Positions 18,201-28,200 of a stretch of DNA of 39,618 nucleotides are shown piece after piece (positions within the stretch are counted from its first letter, which is position 1; every line of letters starts with the position of its first letter). Location of the stretch: NCBI GenBank assembly GCA_017532885.1, contig JAFXIS010000082.1:1-39618 (forward strand). The letters run 5' to 3'. The translations under genes were made by a program, and so were the position numbers. Source of the stretch: Alistipes sp. Lineage in GTDB: Bacteria; Bacteroidota; Bacteroidia; Bacteroidales; Rikenellaceae. Below the pieces are notes generated by a model, which saw only the letters and a list, made by a program, of their open reading frames with translations, was not told the DNA's origin and ran no database searches.

Positions 18201-19839
18201 GCTGGCGATCGGTCATGTTAGGAATAGTATATACGGGGATATACTCAATCTCATAATCCACAGTGTACTTGCCGCCGGGAACGAAGTTCTTCGCCTCAAT
18301 CTTCCAATCCTTGTTAATCAAGGTTGCGCAGTGGCGAGGATAACCTCCGTCAGAGTAGTAAGTACCACCCTCAACCATATCCTCGGCAACAACCTGACCA
18401 TTCTCGTCCTTAATAGACCACTTAACGGTCTTTGCATAAGCACGCGCAGCCGAGAGGTGTGAAGCACGCAATGTAAATGTCAAACCATCGTTGTTGGGCA
18501 ACAACTCGAACTTAGGCTGGTGAGCCTGGATATCGGGCTGTGCAGCATCTACCGAGAAGGTAGCGCACAAACGATGACCCATGGCAACCATACGACCGTA
18601 AGCATCATAAGCCTCAACTCGTACATAAGAGGGGTACTGCTTGTGTACAAGGTCGATAGTCTTAATAGCCTGACCTGCCCAAATATCGCGATACAGATTC
18701 TTCTGCTTATCAGAGTTGGGATTCAACTCGTCAATAGCGTCGGGATTAACATTCTCAACATCATACCAACGAGCATCGTCGTGAGTATAAACACCCTCCT
18801 GACCATTTGCGTCAATATACAACTGGCTGTCTGCCTCGCAAGAACCTACATAAATCTTGTATGTACGATACTTCGGCAACCTTGGTGCGCCCTCCTCGCT
18901 GCTCTCATAAATCTGAGGAACAGTGATAACGGCTGTGTTCAAAGACTCCAAATATGCTGAGCCGAATGAGTAGAAGTGGAAGAACAAAGGTTGTACCTCA
19001 ACACCTACACCCAAACCTTCGGCTGAACCCTCAGCCGATGCGGGCTCACCCTGCATATCAAGAACATCCTCATAGTAGATAACACCCTCCTCGGCAACAC
19101 CACCAATAGCGGGGTGAGCGTAGATAGTGTAATCTACCGAATATGTATCTGTGTCGTCCAAAGTAGCACCCTCGGCCAACTCAATCAATACATCTACGGG
19201 CTCATTCTTTGCCTGCTTATCATCCAATGCTGCTGCAAGGTCATCATCTGAAGCCTTCGCCTCACCCTCAAAGATAACAGTACCGCTACTATCCTTCATT
19301 GCCAATGTAAGATGGTCGAAGATGTTGCGAGTACCATTAAGATTGCTGAATCGCAAATACATAGCGCCTTCTTGCTCAACGATAGCAACAGTCGGCATAG
19401 ACATTGTCTCCAAAGTGAAGGGTGCAACTCCGCTGAACTGCGCACCATTCTTCTGCACACCAAAGTCATTACCGGCCAAAATCGTCACATTGTACAATGG
19501 CTTCACCAATCCATCAATAAGCGCAGCTCGTTTGCCATCAACAACATCAAGTTCATCGGCTGTAAAAGAGAATTTGAGGTCATCCTCGCCTTCGCACTTT
19601 ACTACGATGTCGTACTTTGTGATGGGGTACTCCTCTTCGGGCTCTGTCCACAACAATTCAACAGCCTGATAGCCGTCGCGCACGAATTCGATATCGGACA
19701 CCACGCTTATCGGAGCTTCGGTAGGACCTACCGGAGTAGGTGGCTCTGGTCCGGGCTCAACCTTATCACCCTTATCCTCACAAGCCACGATTCCAAACGC
19801 CAAAAAGAGCGAAAGGAATAAATACCATAACTTTTTCAT
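15256..19839 (-). CDS. Giant repeat-containing surface lipoprotein (1527 residues)
   Basis: The signal peptide ends at Cys20 (IVAC), and acidic residues after it fit surface export. A short Pro-rich linker follows (about 28-42). The rest looks like repeated pairs of an Fn3-like domain and a second beta-sandwich. Fn3-like starts are visible near residues 55, 670, 1010 and 1270. The clearest internal duplication is 798-885 against 1385-1471, sharing STI-IY, RW-L, LPSGTY / LPAGTY and IGYVV. Related but more diverged units lie near 175-260, 465-540 and 1115-1210. There is no enzyme motif. It is the last gene of the SusCD operon, 103 bases after the preceding lipoprotein gene. A ligand-capture or adhesin role at the cell surface is inference; I do not recognise a named family. 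Confidence 0.75.
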   Translation of the reverse strand: MKKLWYLFLSLFLAFGIVACEDKGDKVEPGPEPPTPVGPTEAPISVVSDIEFVRDGYQAVELLWTEPEEEYPITKYDIVVKCEGEDDLKFSFTADELDVVDGKRAALIDGLVKPLYNVTILAGNDFGVQKNGAQFSGVAPFTLETMSMPTVAIVEQEGAMYLRFSNLNGTRNIFDHLTLAMKDSSGTVIFEGEAKASDDDLAAALDDKQAKNEPVDVLIELAEGATLDDTDTYSVDYTIYAHPAIGGVAEEGVIYYEDVLDMQGEPASAEGSAEGLGVGVEVQPLFFHFYSFGSAYLESLNTAVITVPQIYESSEEGAPRLPKYRTYKIYVGSCEADSQLYIDANGQEGVYTHDDARWYDVENVNPDAIDELNPNSDKQKNLYRDIWAGQAIKTIDLVHKQYPSYVRVEAYDAYGRMVAMGHRLCATFSVDAAQPDIQAHQPKFELLPNNDGLTFTLRASHLSAARAYAKTVKWSIKDENGQVVAEDMVEGGTYYSDGGYPRHCATLINKDWKIEAKNFVPGGKYTVDYEIEYIPVYTIPNMTDRQPLDYNPETGKFTDTPSGKVEDATGMDHDVRILRDYQRDESGNVKFRTRSTETVDGQEVTVYAFKHESGDYRGWVAWPHATVTLTSEQMATAGAALQNEITAPTENGEAAAYKMDLKLVAVKKMKTINVSWNAFSAEEITKVVVNDGTKDFEITEGGEHAWTVTDGRAYVELEGISGVEPLVTVKVYAGETLLDETEEIISIFSLDNWEAPEFEWQRQSDGTFKFIASNMANINYAFSHLIYEDVANSEKLRSTIKIYNTKNGSLMYTLQANALPDWYTLDWAAYARWGLSMQDSWSEWQWSGSYPTSEPVKSVPSYLLPSGTYRIEYEIGYVVNKEGFWSTSDYPYTETYSRPDVSQYPAACVAFPQTSPGLPPQLTDHTNQQNEHVLYCENRLQLDAGHAGDTNVNKRKLAKVYVMTGESTLYVGSATGPQLFLKTEIDEGKADIYASLTNSTGKSLNSKNGLYEGVKLSWTVENCEYDKVVISYNGKKVEITDGSTSTVINDIKTPSVTFDVALYKGASKLTSKSISSDVYTLAPAENQVDFTIKSDEGKYWILVDQGLSGKEWFFHDLSFNVYEKEDTGFANPIFSKNVTKNGDGSLNPTITAWASFGRASYFGVNNSDYDSQMPEYKKEKITVDGTAMEGYFTGLLPGTDYVIKYRLRAYPQIFNYTATGGEHFFKSILFDDSMLEHEIEGVVDVTTPGDKPTDGAAALNPMVTVGAAQYQAATVSWKSVSSATGYEIWAGGEMVAMADAGDTSVEVTDLNDDSIYEFTVKAVGTGLEAKTSKVSIFTMYHWTEPTFAFNGQRMVVSGLANLDKAGGSGYAYGGAITNDNDTSKSTIEIYKDGQLLYTLTNGTGQGTLKEWAGYGRWALNAQEDRKDWIWTKADGSALMEGETDVPAGTLPAGTYTLKWTIGYVVDKNANWATANNDDAIISTREGASCIYHGPKDTKPSPNVLYTSDAKDAVRIFTKSGETTLTVQ

Positions 19840-19942
19840 AGTAGGAAATTTTTAAGTGTTAGTAAAATTTAGTTTTCTCTTGTTGGTAAATACGGCAACG
19901 AAGTACAGTTGTTAAAAACTGCACTTCGCAACCATATGTTTA

Positions 19943-21778
19943 TTACTCTTGATTCTCGTCCGGAGTATAATCTCCAGAACCCGGCTCATCGTCATCTGCC
20001 GGTGCGGGAGGCAACTCGCTACCCTCAATACCATAGAGGAAAATCTCCGAAATGGCAGGGATAGAGGTTGTTAAACCGTTTATATCCTTCAAAACACGGA
20101 TGCGGATATGACGGCATCGTCTTGTCATCTGCTCGGGATCCTCGAAGAGACGGAAGGTAATACCATCGATATATTTATCAGTGTAAGCGTACTCGCCCAT
20201 AGTCTCGACAGTTTGGTCGAAGGTACCTACCAACTCCCAATCATCAAGAATACCATCCTCCTCGGTCTTATCGTTGCTAATCCACAACTCGTAAACACCC
20301 GGAGAACCAATATTCTCGAAATCACGAGCGAAAGTCATACCGATACGGTTGAGCATAACCTCCTGACCTGTGCTGAAGATAAGTGAATATGGATACTCTC
20401 CGAATTGTGCAGCACGCCAATATGAATCCATATAAGCCTCGAGAGTGGAAACTGGATCAACCATCAACATGTCATCTGAAAGGCGTTCCGGGCTATGCTT
20501 ATTCCAGGTTGTAGGATCCTGATAGAACGAAGCAGGCTTTATGCTTTTAGTTTCTGACTCATAAAGGTAAGGATATACATCCATAGGATAGCTTGCCTTC
20601 ATGCGCTCCACATCAACATCGCTTCTAAGCTCGCTCCAGAATGAACCATAGAAGTCCTTCAAGTAGTCGATGTTGTTCTGTGACCACCAGAACCAAGACC
20701 ATAGATTCTTAGAGATAGGATGTGAATTAGGATCTTCAATCTTCCAACCCAACTCCTCAACCTCAATATCTTGAGTATCGTCCAAGCTAACGCAATCTAC
20801 ACATACGCTCTGGTAGTAATAACCTACGCCAAACTTATCCATAAAGACGCAAGGATGGAAATTGTAGGTATATTCAATAGTATAACGCGCATCGTTGCTT
20901 ATGCCCTCGATAGCGTCCCACTCGTTCGATAATTCCACGAACTGAGAACGCTCATACTGGCGGTCCCAATATAGTGTAGTGAGATTATTGGTCTGCTCTT
21001 GATTGCCGTTTTCTATCTCGGCATCCTTCTCTGCGCGGTCATACTCACCCTCGGCGATGACTGTTTCGCCTGACTTGAGCTTCCACTCAATCGAAGAGCA
21101 GAGGTTGATAATACCCGATAACTCCTTGATAACCAAGCGGTGTCCGCTAAGGTTGGGGTCAGTCTTTGTATTATCGTAGAGGTAGAACTTGGGGCGGATA
21201 ACATTCGGGAAATTCTCGCCACCGAACTTCTGCTTAGTGTAAATCTCGGCATTGGTCTCGGTAATCAACGAAGGATTGCCGAAATTATCCAAACTGCAAA
21301 CATAGAAGAAGTAGGTGTTAAACTCGCTTAGTCCGGTAATCTCATATCGGCAAAGCGGATACTCCTTAACCTCTACGATTACACCATCATCCTCCTCTTC
21401 GCTTGAATCGCCTTCTTCACCTTCCTCTCCTTCCTCGCTTGAGTCACCAGAGGTGCCGGGTGAAGTTGAGGGCAATAGATTTTCATTCTTCCATGTTCCA
21501 ATAACGGCATTCTGTACATCCTCAGCGCTGAGGATAATCTCCTTAAGATTATTTCCCAAGCCATAGCTGATGCGCAAGCCGGTTGAAACCTGGTCAGTGG
21601 GGTGAGCCCACTCAACCTCTACGCGCTCGAAGCCGGCATTAACCTTTACATAAGGAAGCTCTGCTGAGTGCATAGATGGATTCTGAAGGTACTCCTTATG
21701 CAACCAGTCCATATTTTCGCACGCGGCGAAAGCAAAGCTGCAAATGGCGGCTAATAATATATATTTCAATGTCTTCAT
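19943..21778 (-). CDS. Surface lipoprotein, DUF4998-like N-terminus and discoidin-like C-terminus
   Basis: A 611-residue lipoprotein with the lipidated Cys at residue 20 (FAAC). Residues about 40-185 look like a DUF4998-type Fn3-like domain (VEVEWAHPTDQVSTGLRISY and later FNTYFFYVCSLDNFGNPS). That domain is split by an acidic Ser/Glu/Asp/Gly tract at 108-132. The C-terminal third resembles DUF5000, a discoidin/F5-8C-like domain: YELWISNDKTEEDGILDDWE is nearly the same as the equivalent stretch in the next lipoprotein (21793-23172). These modules usually bind glycans. It starts 14 bases after that gene, within the SusCD operon. Domain names are judged by eye. Confidence 0.75.
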   Translation of the reverse strand: MKTLKYILLAAICSFAFAACENMDWLHKEYLQNPSMHSAELPYVKVNAGFERVEVEWAHPTDQVSTGLRISYGLGNNLKEIILSAEDVQNAVIGTWKNENLLPSTSPGTSGDSSEEGEEGEEGDSSEEEDDGVIVEVKEYPLCRYEITGLSEFNTYFFYVCSLDNFGNPSLITETNAEIYTKQKFGGENFPNVIRPKFYLYDNTKTDPNLSGHRLVIKELSGIINLCSSIEWKLKSGETVIAEGEYDRAEKDAEIENGNQEQTNNLTTLYWDRQYERSQFVELSNEWDAIEGISNDARYTIEYTYNFHPCVFMDKFGVGYYYQSVCVDCVSLDDTQDIEVEELGWKIEDPNSHPISKNLWSWFWWSQNNIDYLKDFYGSFWSELRSDVDVERMKASYPMDVYPYLYESETKSIKPASFYQDPTTWNKHSPERLSDDMLMVDPVSTLEAYMDSYWRAAQFGEYPYSLIFSTGQEVMLNRIGMTFARDFENIGSPGVYELWISNDKTEEDGILDDWELVGTFDQTVETMGEYAYTDKYIDGITFRLFEDPEQMTRRCRHIRIRVLKDINGLTTSIPAISEIFLYGIEGSELPPAPADDDEPGSGDYTPDENQE

Positions 21779-21792
21779 ATACTCAATCTAAT

Positions 21793-23172
21793 TTATTGAT
21801 TAACAGCAGCATTAGCATCAACCTCCTTACCCAGAAGCATGATATCCGACAAACGGCCTGATGCCCAATATCTGTCACCCGGGTTGGTGGTTACGGGCCA
21901 GTCTGACAAGCCGCGGAAACGCCAATAACGGAATGTACGAGAGAACTTCGGATTATCGGGGTCAATTTGGAACTCGGTACCCTCCTCAATCTCAATCTGC
22001 TTGTCAATCTCGTCGGCAGGAACCTTGATAGTATACTTTCCAATCAACTCCCAATCATCGAGAAGGCCATCCTCGGGAGTTGGGTCATTACTTCCCCACA
22101 TCTCGAACGAGCGCAAACCTCCGGCCATTCTACCGAATGCACAAGGCTCAACCTGCCAGATGCAGAAGCGGCTGATTTGTACCTCGCGACCCATATCAAT
22201 GAAGTAGCACCATGGCCAATCGGGACCCTGACCTACATCCCAGTCACCTGTCTCGAAGTGAGTGTCGGGACGACCATCCCAGAAGAGGTAGATACTTGCC
22301 TCGTTGTGACGAATACGAGCATTGCGGAACTCGCTAAATTTATACATCTTGTTACGAGCAACAGGAGCTCCATCCTGCCACAAAACGGTCTTGGGCGCAC
22401 CCGTGTAGTTGTTCAAGTTCTGATTATCGGGGTAGTTCAAAGACTGATCCCACTGATCTCCATACAAACGGGGGTCGTCGATAATCTTCAATGGCTTCAT
22501 ATTCAAGGTGTCGTCATAGAGAATCGACATATTTGAGTAGGTTACCATCTCTGACTCATATCCATAACGGTTATCTACAATCTTGACATCGATAGTATAC
22601 TCAACATCGCGCTCCAAACCCTTTACCTCTACGCGATCCTCAGTTGCTGAAGTGGTAAATGTTGGGGGGTCCTTAACCTTCTGGTTATTAACCCACAAAT
22701 CCAACTTGATATCAACTACGGTATTAAACTCATTCTCTACCAAGATGTAGAAAAGACCGAAGCCGGGGATAAGTTTAAGGGTCTTGCTGATAGGATCAAC
22801 TGTCGCACCCTTGGGCTGAACAGTGTACAAAGTCGGCTCCGACTCATTACCATTCACATCCACTGCGTAGAGTGCCACCTCATACGGGCCGACACCCATA
22901 CCGGTAAGCTCCAAAGAGTTGTTAAAACGAGAACTTGTTCTCGAGATAGTTGCACCATTGTCGATTTCATATTCAGCACGAACATAGAGGAAGTCTGGGT
23001 CACTCGGTATAGTATACGATAGGGTACCACCTCCGTAATCGGGCTCATACTGTACATTTGAAACAGGTCCGGGAGGTACTTTCTCATAAGCACCCTCAGT
23101 CTCTGTCTTGGTGCAGCTTAGTACACCGACAGCGAGGACCATCATAAGTATTAATGATATATATCGTTTCAT
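21793..23172 (-). CDS. DUF4959/DUF5126/DUF5000-type surface lipoprotein
   Basis: A 459-residue lipoprotein with Cys20 (VLSC). The order of domains is the common SusCD-linked one: a DUF4959 Fn3-like domain (about 30-130, starting PPGPVSNVQYEPDYGG), a DUF5126 domain (about 130-235, with FYILVENEFNT and VDIKLDLWVNNQ), and a DUF5000 discoidin-like domain (about 240-450, with WPWCYFIDMGREVQISRFCIWQ and SNDPTPEDGLLDDWELIGKY). Such proteins are thought to be surface glycan-binding partners of SusC/SusD. It lies 46 bases after susD and 14 bases before the next lipoprotein gene. Assignment rests on recognised sequence patterns, not a profile search. Confidence 0.85.
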   Translation of the reverse strand: MKRYISLILMMVLAVGVLSCTKTETEGAYEKVPPGPVSNVQYEPDYGGGTLSYTIPSDPDFLYVRAEYEIDNGATISRTSSRFNNSLELTGMGVGPYEVALYAVDVNGNESEPTLYTVQPKGATVDPISKTLKLIPGFGLFYILVENEFNTVVDIKLDLWVNNQKVKDPPTFTTSATEDRVEVKGLERDVEYTIDVKIVDNRYGYESEMVTYSNMSILYDDTLNMKPLKIIDDPRLYGDQWDQSLNYPDNQNLNNYTGAPKTVLWQDGAPVARNKMYKFSEFRNARIRHNEASIYLFWDGRPDTHFETGDWDVGQGPDWPWCYFIDMGREVQISRFCIWQVEPCAFGRMAGGLRSFEMWGSNDPTPEDGLLDDWELIGKYTIKVPADEIDKQIEIEEGTEFQIDPDNPKFSRTFRYWRFRGLSDWPVTTNPGDRYWASGRLSDIMLLGKEVDANAAVNQ

Positions 23173-23218
23173 ATTCAGTTTGATATTATTTCTATTATTA
23201 ATATAAGGTATGACTATA

Positions 23219-25219
23219 CTAAATCCAATATGGGTTCTGAATCATATTCGGGTTTTTCAGCATCTCCTCATAAGGAATAGGCATCAAATAGTCACGAGGT
23301 GTGTTCCACTGACGGTCATTCTCCCAAATAGTCTCGGTATAGAATGCTGATTCAGTAGAGCCCAAACCATTCCAACCACGAACCGGCTTGTTATAGAACT
23401 CGTCGGCACGCTTCCAACGAAGAATATCGAAATATGACTGTCCCTCGAATGAAAGCTCGATGAGTCGCTCGGTATGAATCAACTCACGAAGGTGAGCCTT
23501 GTTGTTAACCCATATACCGGCCTTAGAGCCAACAATCTGAGCATTGTTCCACACATCCTCGATATCGGGCAAACCTGCGCGACTGCGAATCTTGTTGATA
23601 TCATCATAAACAGCCTTTGAAGGACCTGAAATCTCGTTCAAGCACTCCGCACGCAACAGATAGAGGTCGGCCAAACGGATAAACGGATAGGGGAACTGTA
23701 CGGTACGATTAGCTGTCACACCGCAAGACTCGGGGTGAACATACTTCTTAACGGCAATACCTGTCCAGAAGAAGTCGTTCTCGAGAGAGCCCGGAGTACG
23801 ACCTCCCGGATCCTCGCCATTACGCAACTTAAGGTCGATATTCTCCTCCCATGTACGCCATACACAGCGGTCGGTTGCAATCCAAGCATAGAAACGAGGC
23901 TCACGATTAAGGTGAAGCGTAGCGGTCTTGGCGCTTGGCTGCATATATCCTGCGTGATATGTGTCAGAAGGAATAGTACGAACTGAATACCACTGGTCCT
24001 TGTTATAATATGTCTCATCATACTCGATGGGCACACCATTCTTTGAATAGAAACGCTCCACGATGTTGAGCGATGTTCCCAACCACTGGTGGCTATATGT
24101 ATTCGATACGCGCTCGTAGTCGTAACGAATCATACAAGCATTGTGAACATTGAGGTTATCGGCGCCACAAGGCTTTGTGTTACCCCAAATAAGCTCCTTG
24201 TTCCAAGGCTGGTTAATAGCATAACGCAAGTTGTAGCAGTACTTAATGATATCTGAGCCACCATTCCAATACTCCTCATCAAACGAAGGAACATCGTATA
24301 TTGCGTCATTCTCAAAATAATACAGATGGTGACCTGTTGCCTCAGCAGCCAAGATAGCCTCATTTACTGCATCGTAAGCCTCCTTCCACTTGTTGGCGTC
24401 ATACTCCTGTGGGAAGAAGTGGTTGCCATTCTCATCGCGGAACTCCGAATAATACTCCGAGTTTCCGTTGAACAACGGGCTGGCGCGTGTAACCATCACC
24501 TTAGCCTTAATAGCCTTGGCGATAACGGTTGTAATCTGGCCTGTCCACTGTACCGAAGCGGTTGTCTGCAATACATTACGCTCTGTGCCGTCCTCCTTGT
24601 AAAGCACTTCGTCAATCAAACCGATAACATATTGGAAACACTCCTCAACGGGCTGACGGCGACGACGAATTACATCCAAATCATCCTGAGAGTTTACATT
24701 CTTATCGTTGATGATGATAGGACCATACATACGGATAAGGAAGTAGTGGTAGTAAGCCTTCAGAATCTTAATCTGTGCAATCCAATTCTCACGCTCCTTG
24801 TCCTCCAAACCGATGATGAATGCACCTGACTCCAAATAGCCGAGTACGATATTACACATGCGGGTAGCCTCATAATAGTCTACACCCCAATTGGCTCCAG
24901 ACCAATAGGCCAACAATGGGTTCTGCGAGTTATTCCAACCGCGCATAACCTTATTACCGCTACACTCTGTGCGACTACCTTTGACAGCCTCGCTCTGCAT
25001 CTCGATCCACTCGTCACCCAACATCTGGTAACCGCCGTGTACCTTATAATTATTAGGCAGATACGAGTAGCAATCTCCCAAGGCGTTATAAGCCTTCTCC
25101 TTTGTCTCGAACAAGTCCTCCAACTTCAAGATGTTATCGGGAACGATGTCCAAGTAGTTACAGCCTGTAGCAAAAACGACTGCAACTGAAAATATAAGTG
25201 TTCTAAATATCTTTTTCAT
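23219..25219 (-). CDS. SusD/RagB family outer-membrane lipoprotein
   Basis: A 666-residue lipoprotein with Cys20 (ATGC) followed by NYLDIVPDN, the typical SusD start. The helical TPR-like core is recognisable from EKAYNALGDCYSYLPNN, RIVLGYLESG-type helices and the C-terminal ADLYLLRAECLNEISGPSKAVYDDINKIRSRAGLPDI segment, followed by the RELIHTERLIELSFEGQSYFDILRWKRA motif that is nearly universal in SusD proteins. It is on the long side for the family. SusD forms a lid over the SusC barrel and helps bind the incoming ligand at the cell surface. It starts 13 bases after susC ends. The substrate cannot be told from sequence. Confidence 0.95.
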   Translation of the reverse strand: MKKIFRTLIFSVAVVFATGCNYLDIVPDNILKLEDLFETKEKAYNALGDCYSYLPNNYKVHGGYQMLGDEWIEMQSEAVKGSRTECSGNKVMRGWNNSQNPLLAYWSGANWGVDYYEATRMCNIVLGYLESGAFIIGLEDKERENWIAQIKILKAYYHYFLIRMYGPIIINDKNVNSQDDLDVIRRRRQPVEECFQYVIGLIDEVLYKEDGTERNVLQTTASVQWTGQITTVIAKAIKAKVMVTRASPLFNGNSEYYSEFRDENGNHFFPQEYDANKWKEAYDAVNEAILAAEATGHHLYYFENDAIYDVPSFDEEYWNGGSDIIKYCYNLRYAINQPWNKELIWGNTKPCGADNLNVHNACMIRYDYERVSNTYSHQWLGTSLNIVERFYSKNGVPIEYDETYYNKDQWYSVRTIPSDTYHAGYMQPSAKTATLHLNREPRFYAWIATDRCVWRTWEENIDLKLRNGEDPGGRTPGSLENDFFWTGIAVKKYVHPESCGVTANRTVQFPYPFIRLADLYLLRAECLNEISGPSKAVYDDINKIRSRAGLPDIEDVWNNAQIVGSKAGIWVNNKAHLRELIHTERLIELSFEGQSYFDILRWKRADEFYNKPVRGWNGLGSTESAFYTETIWENDRQWNTPRDYLMPIPYEEMLKNPNMIQNPYWI

Positions 25220-25232
25220 ATCTCGTAATCGT

Positions 25233-28200
25233 TTAGAATGTCACATGAGCACCGACGCTGAATACTCGCTGCAAGGGGTATCCCAAACCATTGGCACCCA
25301 TCTCGATATCCCACTCCTCAAAATCATCAATCTTGAACAAGTTTGAAGAAGAGAAATAGATGCGGGCACTTTCAATGAAACCGGTCTTCTTCAACCACTT
25401 CTGCGGGAAGGTGTAACCAAGCTCCAAAGTCTTCAAACGGAAGATACGGCCGTTACGCAACCACCAGCTTGAACGCTGAATATTGTTGGCGTTGTTCTGA
25501 GTAGACAAACGAGGCCAGAAAGTCTCCGAAATAGGATTATCTACGCTCCAGTGGTTGTCGGCAACAACAGAAAGTGTATTACGACGACCTACGAATGGAG
25601 CAACGCCGGCAGCGTCGATATAGAACGATACCAAATCCTGGCCCTGAGCGAATGCCGAGAGGTCAAATCCCTTGTAACCGAACGAGAAACCTACACCGTA
25701 GTTAATCTCGGGTGATGTGGGATAACCCATCGGAACCATATCATCCTCGGTAATAGCGCCATCGCCATTGATATCCTGGTACTTGATATCACCGGGACGA
25801 ACGACACCCCAAGTTTGAGACGGAGAGTTGTCAATATCCGACTGGTCGATAAACAATCGCTCGGCAACATAGCCCCAAGTCTGATTTACGGGGTGACCTA
25901 CGCGTGAACGCCATGGATAGTCGTACATGGGCTCGGGGGCAACTCGAATCTCTGCACCGGCATAGGTGAAGTTGAAACGACCCTGAATGAACAAACCGTT
26001 TGCCCAGCCCTTCTTAATGTCGATAGAACCATCGATACCGCCAGACTCAACCTCTCCGAGGTTACCGAATACGGCAGCAGTAAGACCCATTGAAGGTGGC
26101 AAGTTCTGACGCTCCATATAAATCTTTGAACGATACTCGTGGAAGTACTCAACCTGCAAATCAATCATGCTGGCGATATTCATCTCCAAACCGATGTTCT
26201 GCTTCTCCGAAATCTCCCACTGGATATCATTATTTGCATCACGACCGATTACGAAGCCACCAAGACCATTGTCAAAGTTGTTACCGAAGATGTAACCACC
26301 TCCACCAAGTGAGATGTTTGACAAGAAGAGGAAACGGTCAGCCATAGCATCGTTACCTACGCGACCCCAAGAGTACTTGAGCTTCAACTTAGGGATAATG
26401 CGTGAGATACCACCGTCCTGCCAGAACTGCTCGTTAGAAATCATATAACCGGCAGCAACTGCGGGGAACAAACCCCAACGCTTGCTCTTGTGGAACTTCT
26501 CTGAACCGTTGTAGGTCAAAGATGCCTCAACCATGTAACGGCCCTTGTATGAATAGGTTGCACGGCCACGGATACCCTGGTTACGAGCGGGCAATGATAC
26601 GGTGATAGGACCATCGTTACTGTTACGGTCCTCGTCCATGGTGTAGATGACCTGCGCTGTAACATCGTGTGCATCGTTGAAATTACGATTATAGTGCAAG
26701 CCGAACTCATAATAAGAACGATAGAAGGTAGAACGAGCCTGTGAAGGATCACCCAAAGCCTCATTACCCTCGCGCATCAAGTTAAGAGTATATACATCGT
26801 TGATTTTGTCATACTCCTTCAAAGTATAGTAGAAAGGTGCGTATGCACGGCTTGTCATATTAGAACCCTCGGCACCAATCGAGAACTTAGCGCGGAAAAT
26901 CAAACCCTTGGTCAAGGCGTGCAAATCCTGCTCCAAGGTAGCCTGAGTGATGATGTTACTTGCAAAACCATCACGATAACCGCGTACCATGTTTGCATAA
27001 GGGTTGGTCATCGAAGCATCCGAGTCGATACCGAACAAGACATGGCGAACATACTGATACTTCTCATCGGGACGCCATACCATCGGGAACTCTACGGGGT
27101 TACCAGCCATAACCGAGTTAAATACAGCGGTAGCCTCATCCAGCGGACCCTGATAATCCTGGAAGATTGAGTTAAGACTCAAATCCAAACGGGTAGTGTT
27201 TGTAAGATTAACATTAATCTTCGCCAAGATGTTATAACGATTGATATCGATATTGTTGCGGAAGTTGTTGATATCATTATCCTTCAAGATACCTGTATCG
27301 CGGTCCCATGCAACAGCCATGTAGTAACGGGCAATCTTACCACCACCGCTGGCATTAAGAGCATAGTGTGAGTTGTAGGTGAACTTCTCAAACATAGCGT
27401 CATACCAATCGATGTTGGGGTAAATCATCGGGTTCAAACCTGCCGCTGTTCCGTTGATTTTATCGGTAGAGTAGCGGGGCGGAGCAAGTGGAGTATCGTT
27501 ATGCAACGCCTCGTTGTACAATTTCATGTACGACACACCGTCGATAGTCTCAGGCAACATGGTAGGCATTGAGAAGCGAGACTCGTGGCGGAACGAGATT
27601 GACAATTTACCCTCGCGACCCATCTTTGTTGTTACCGAGATAACTCCGTTTGCACCCTTCGAACCATAAAGAGCCGCAGCAGTTGCGTCCTTCATAATCG
27701 AGAAATTCTCGATGTTGTCGGGGTCTACCTGTGCCAACTCATTAGCCGATACCTCGAAACCATCCAACAAAATCATCGGTGACTGAGCATAACCGAAGGT
27801 GGTCACACCACGAATAAAGAACTCTGCGTTATCCTTACCCGGCTCACCGCTTCGCTGATAAGAGATAAGACCTGCAACACGACCTGCAAGCGCTGTTGTC
27901 AAGTTACTTGATGGTACGCGCAAATCTTTCGGGCTGATGGTCTCGATAGAGGCCACGATAGACTCCTTCTTCTGCTGACCAAATGCGGTCACAACCACCT
28001 CTTCAATCTCGCCCAGAGGCTCCATCTTGATGGTGAGGCTTGTTTTACCTCTAACATCAACCTCCTGCTCGACATAACCGAGGTAACTTACCACAAGAAC
28101 ATCGCGCTCCGACACATTCAGCTCAAAACGACCTTCATTGTCGGTAATAGCACCGTTCGGACGACCTTTGATAAGGGCCGTTGCACCTGGCAAGGGATAA

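Noticed and set aside
3143..25219. All five lipoproteins in the window have the lipidated Cys at residue 20
   Set aside because: Signal peptides of this length are common in Bacteroidota lipoproteins; the exact agreement is probably coincidence.
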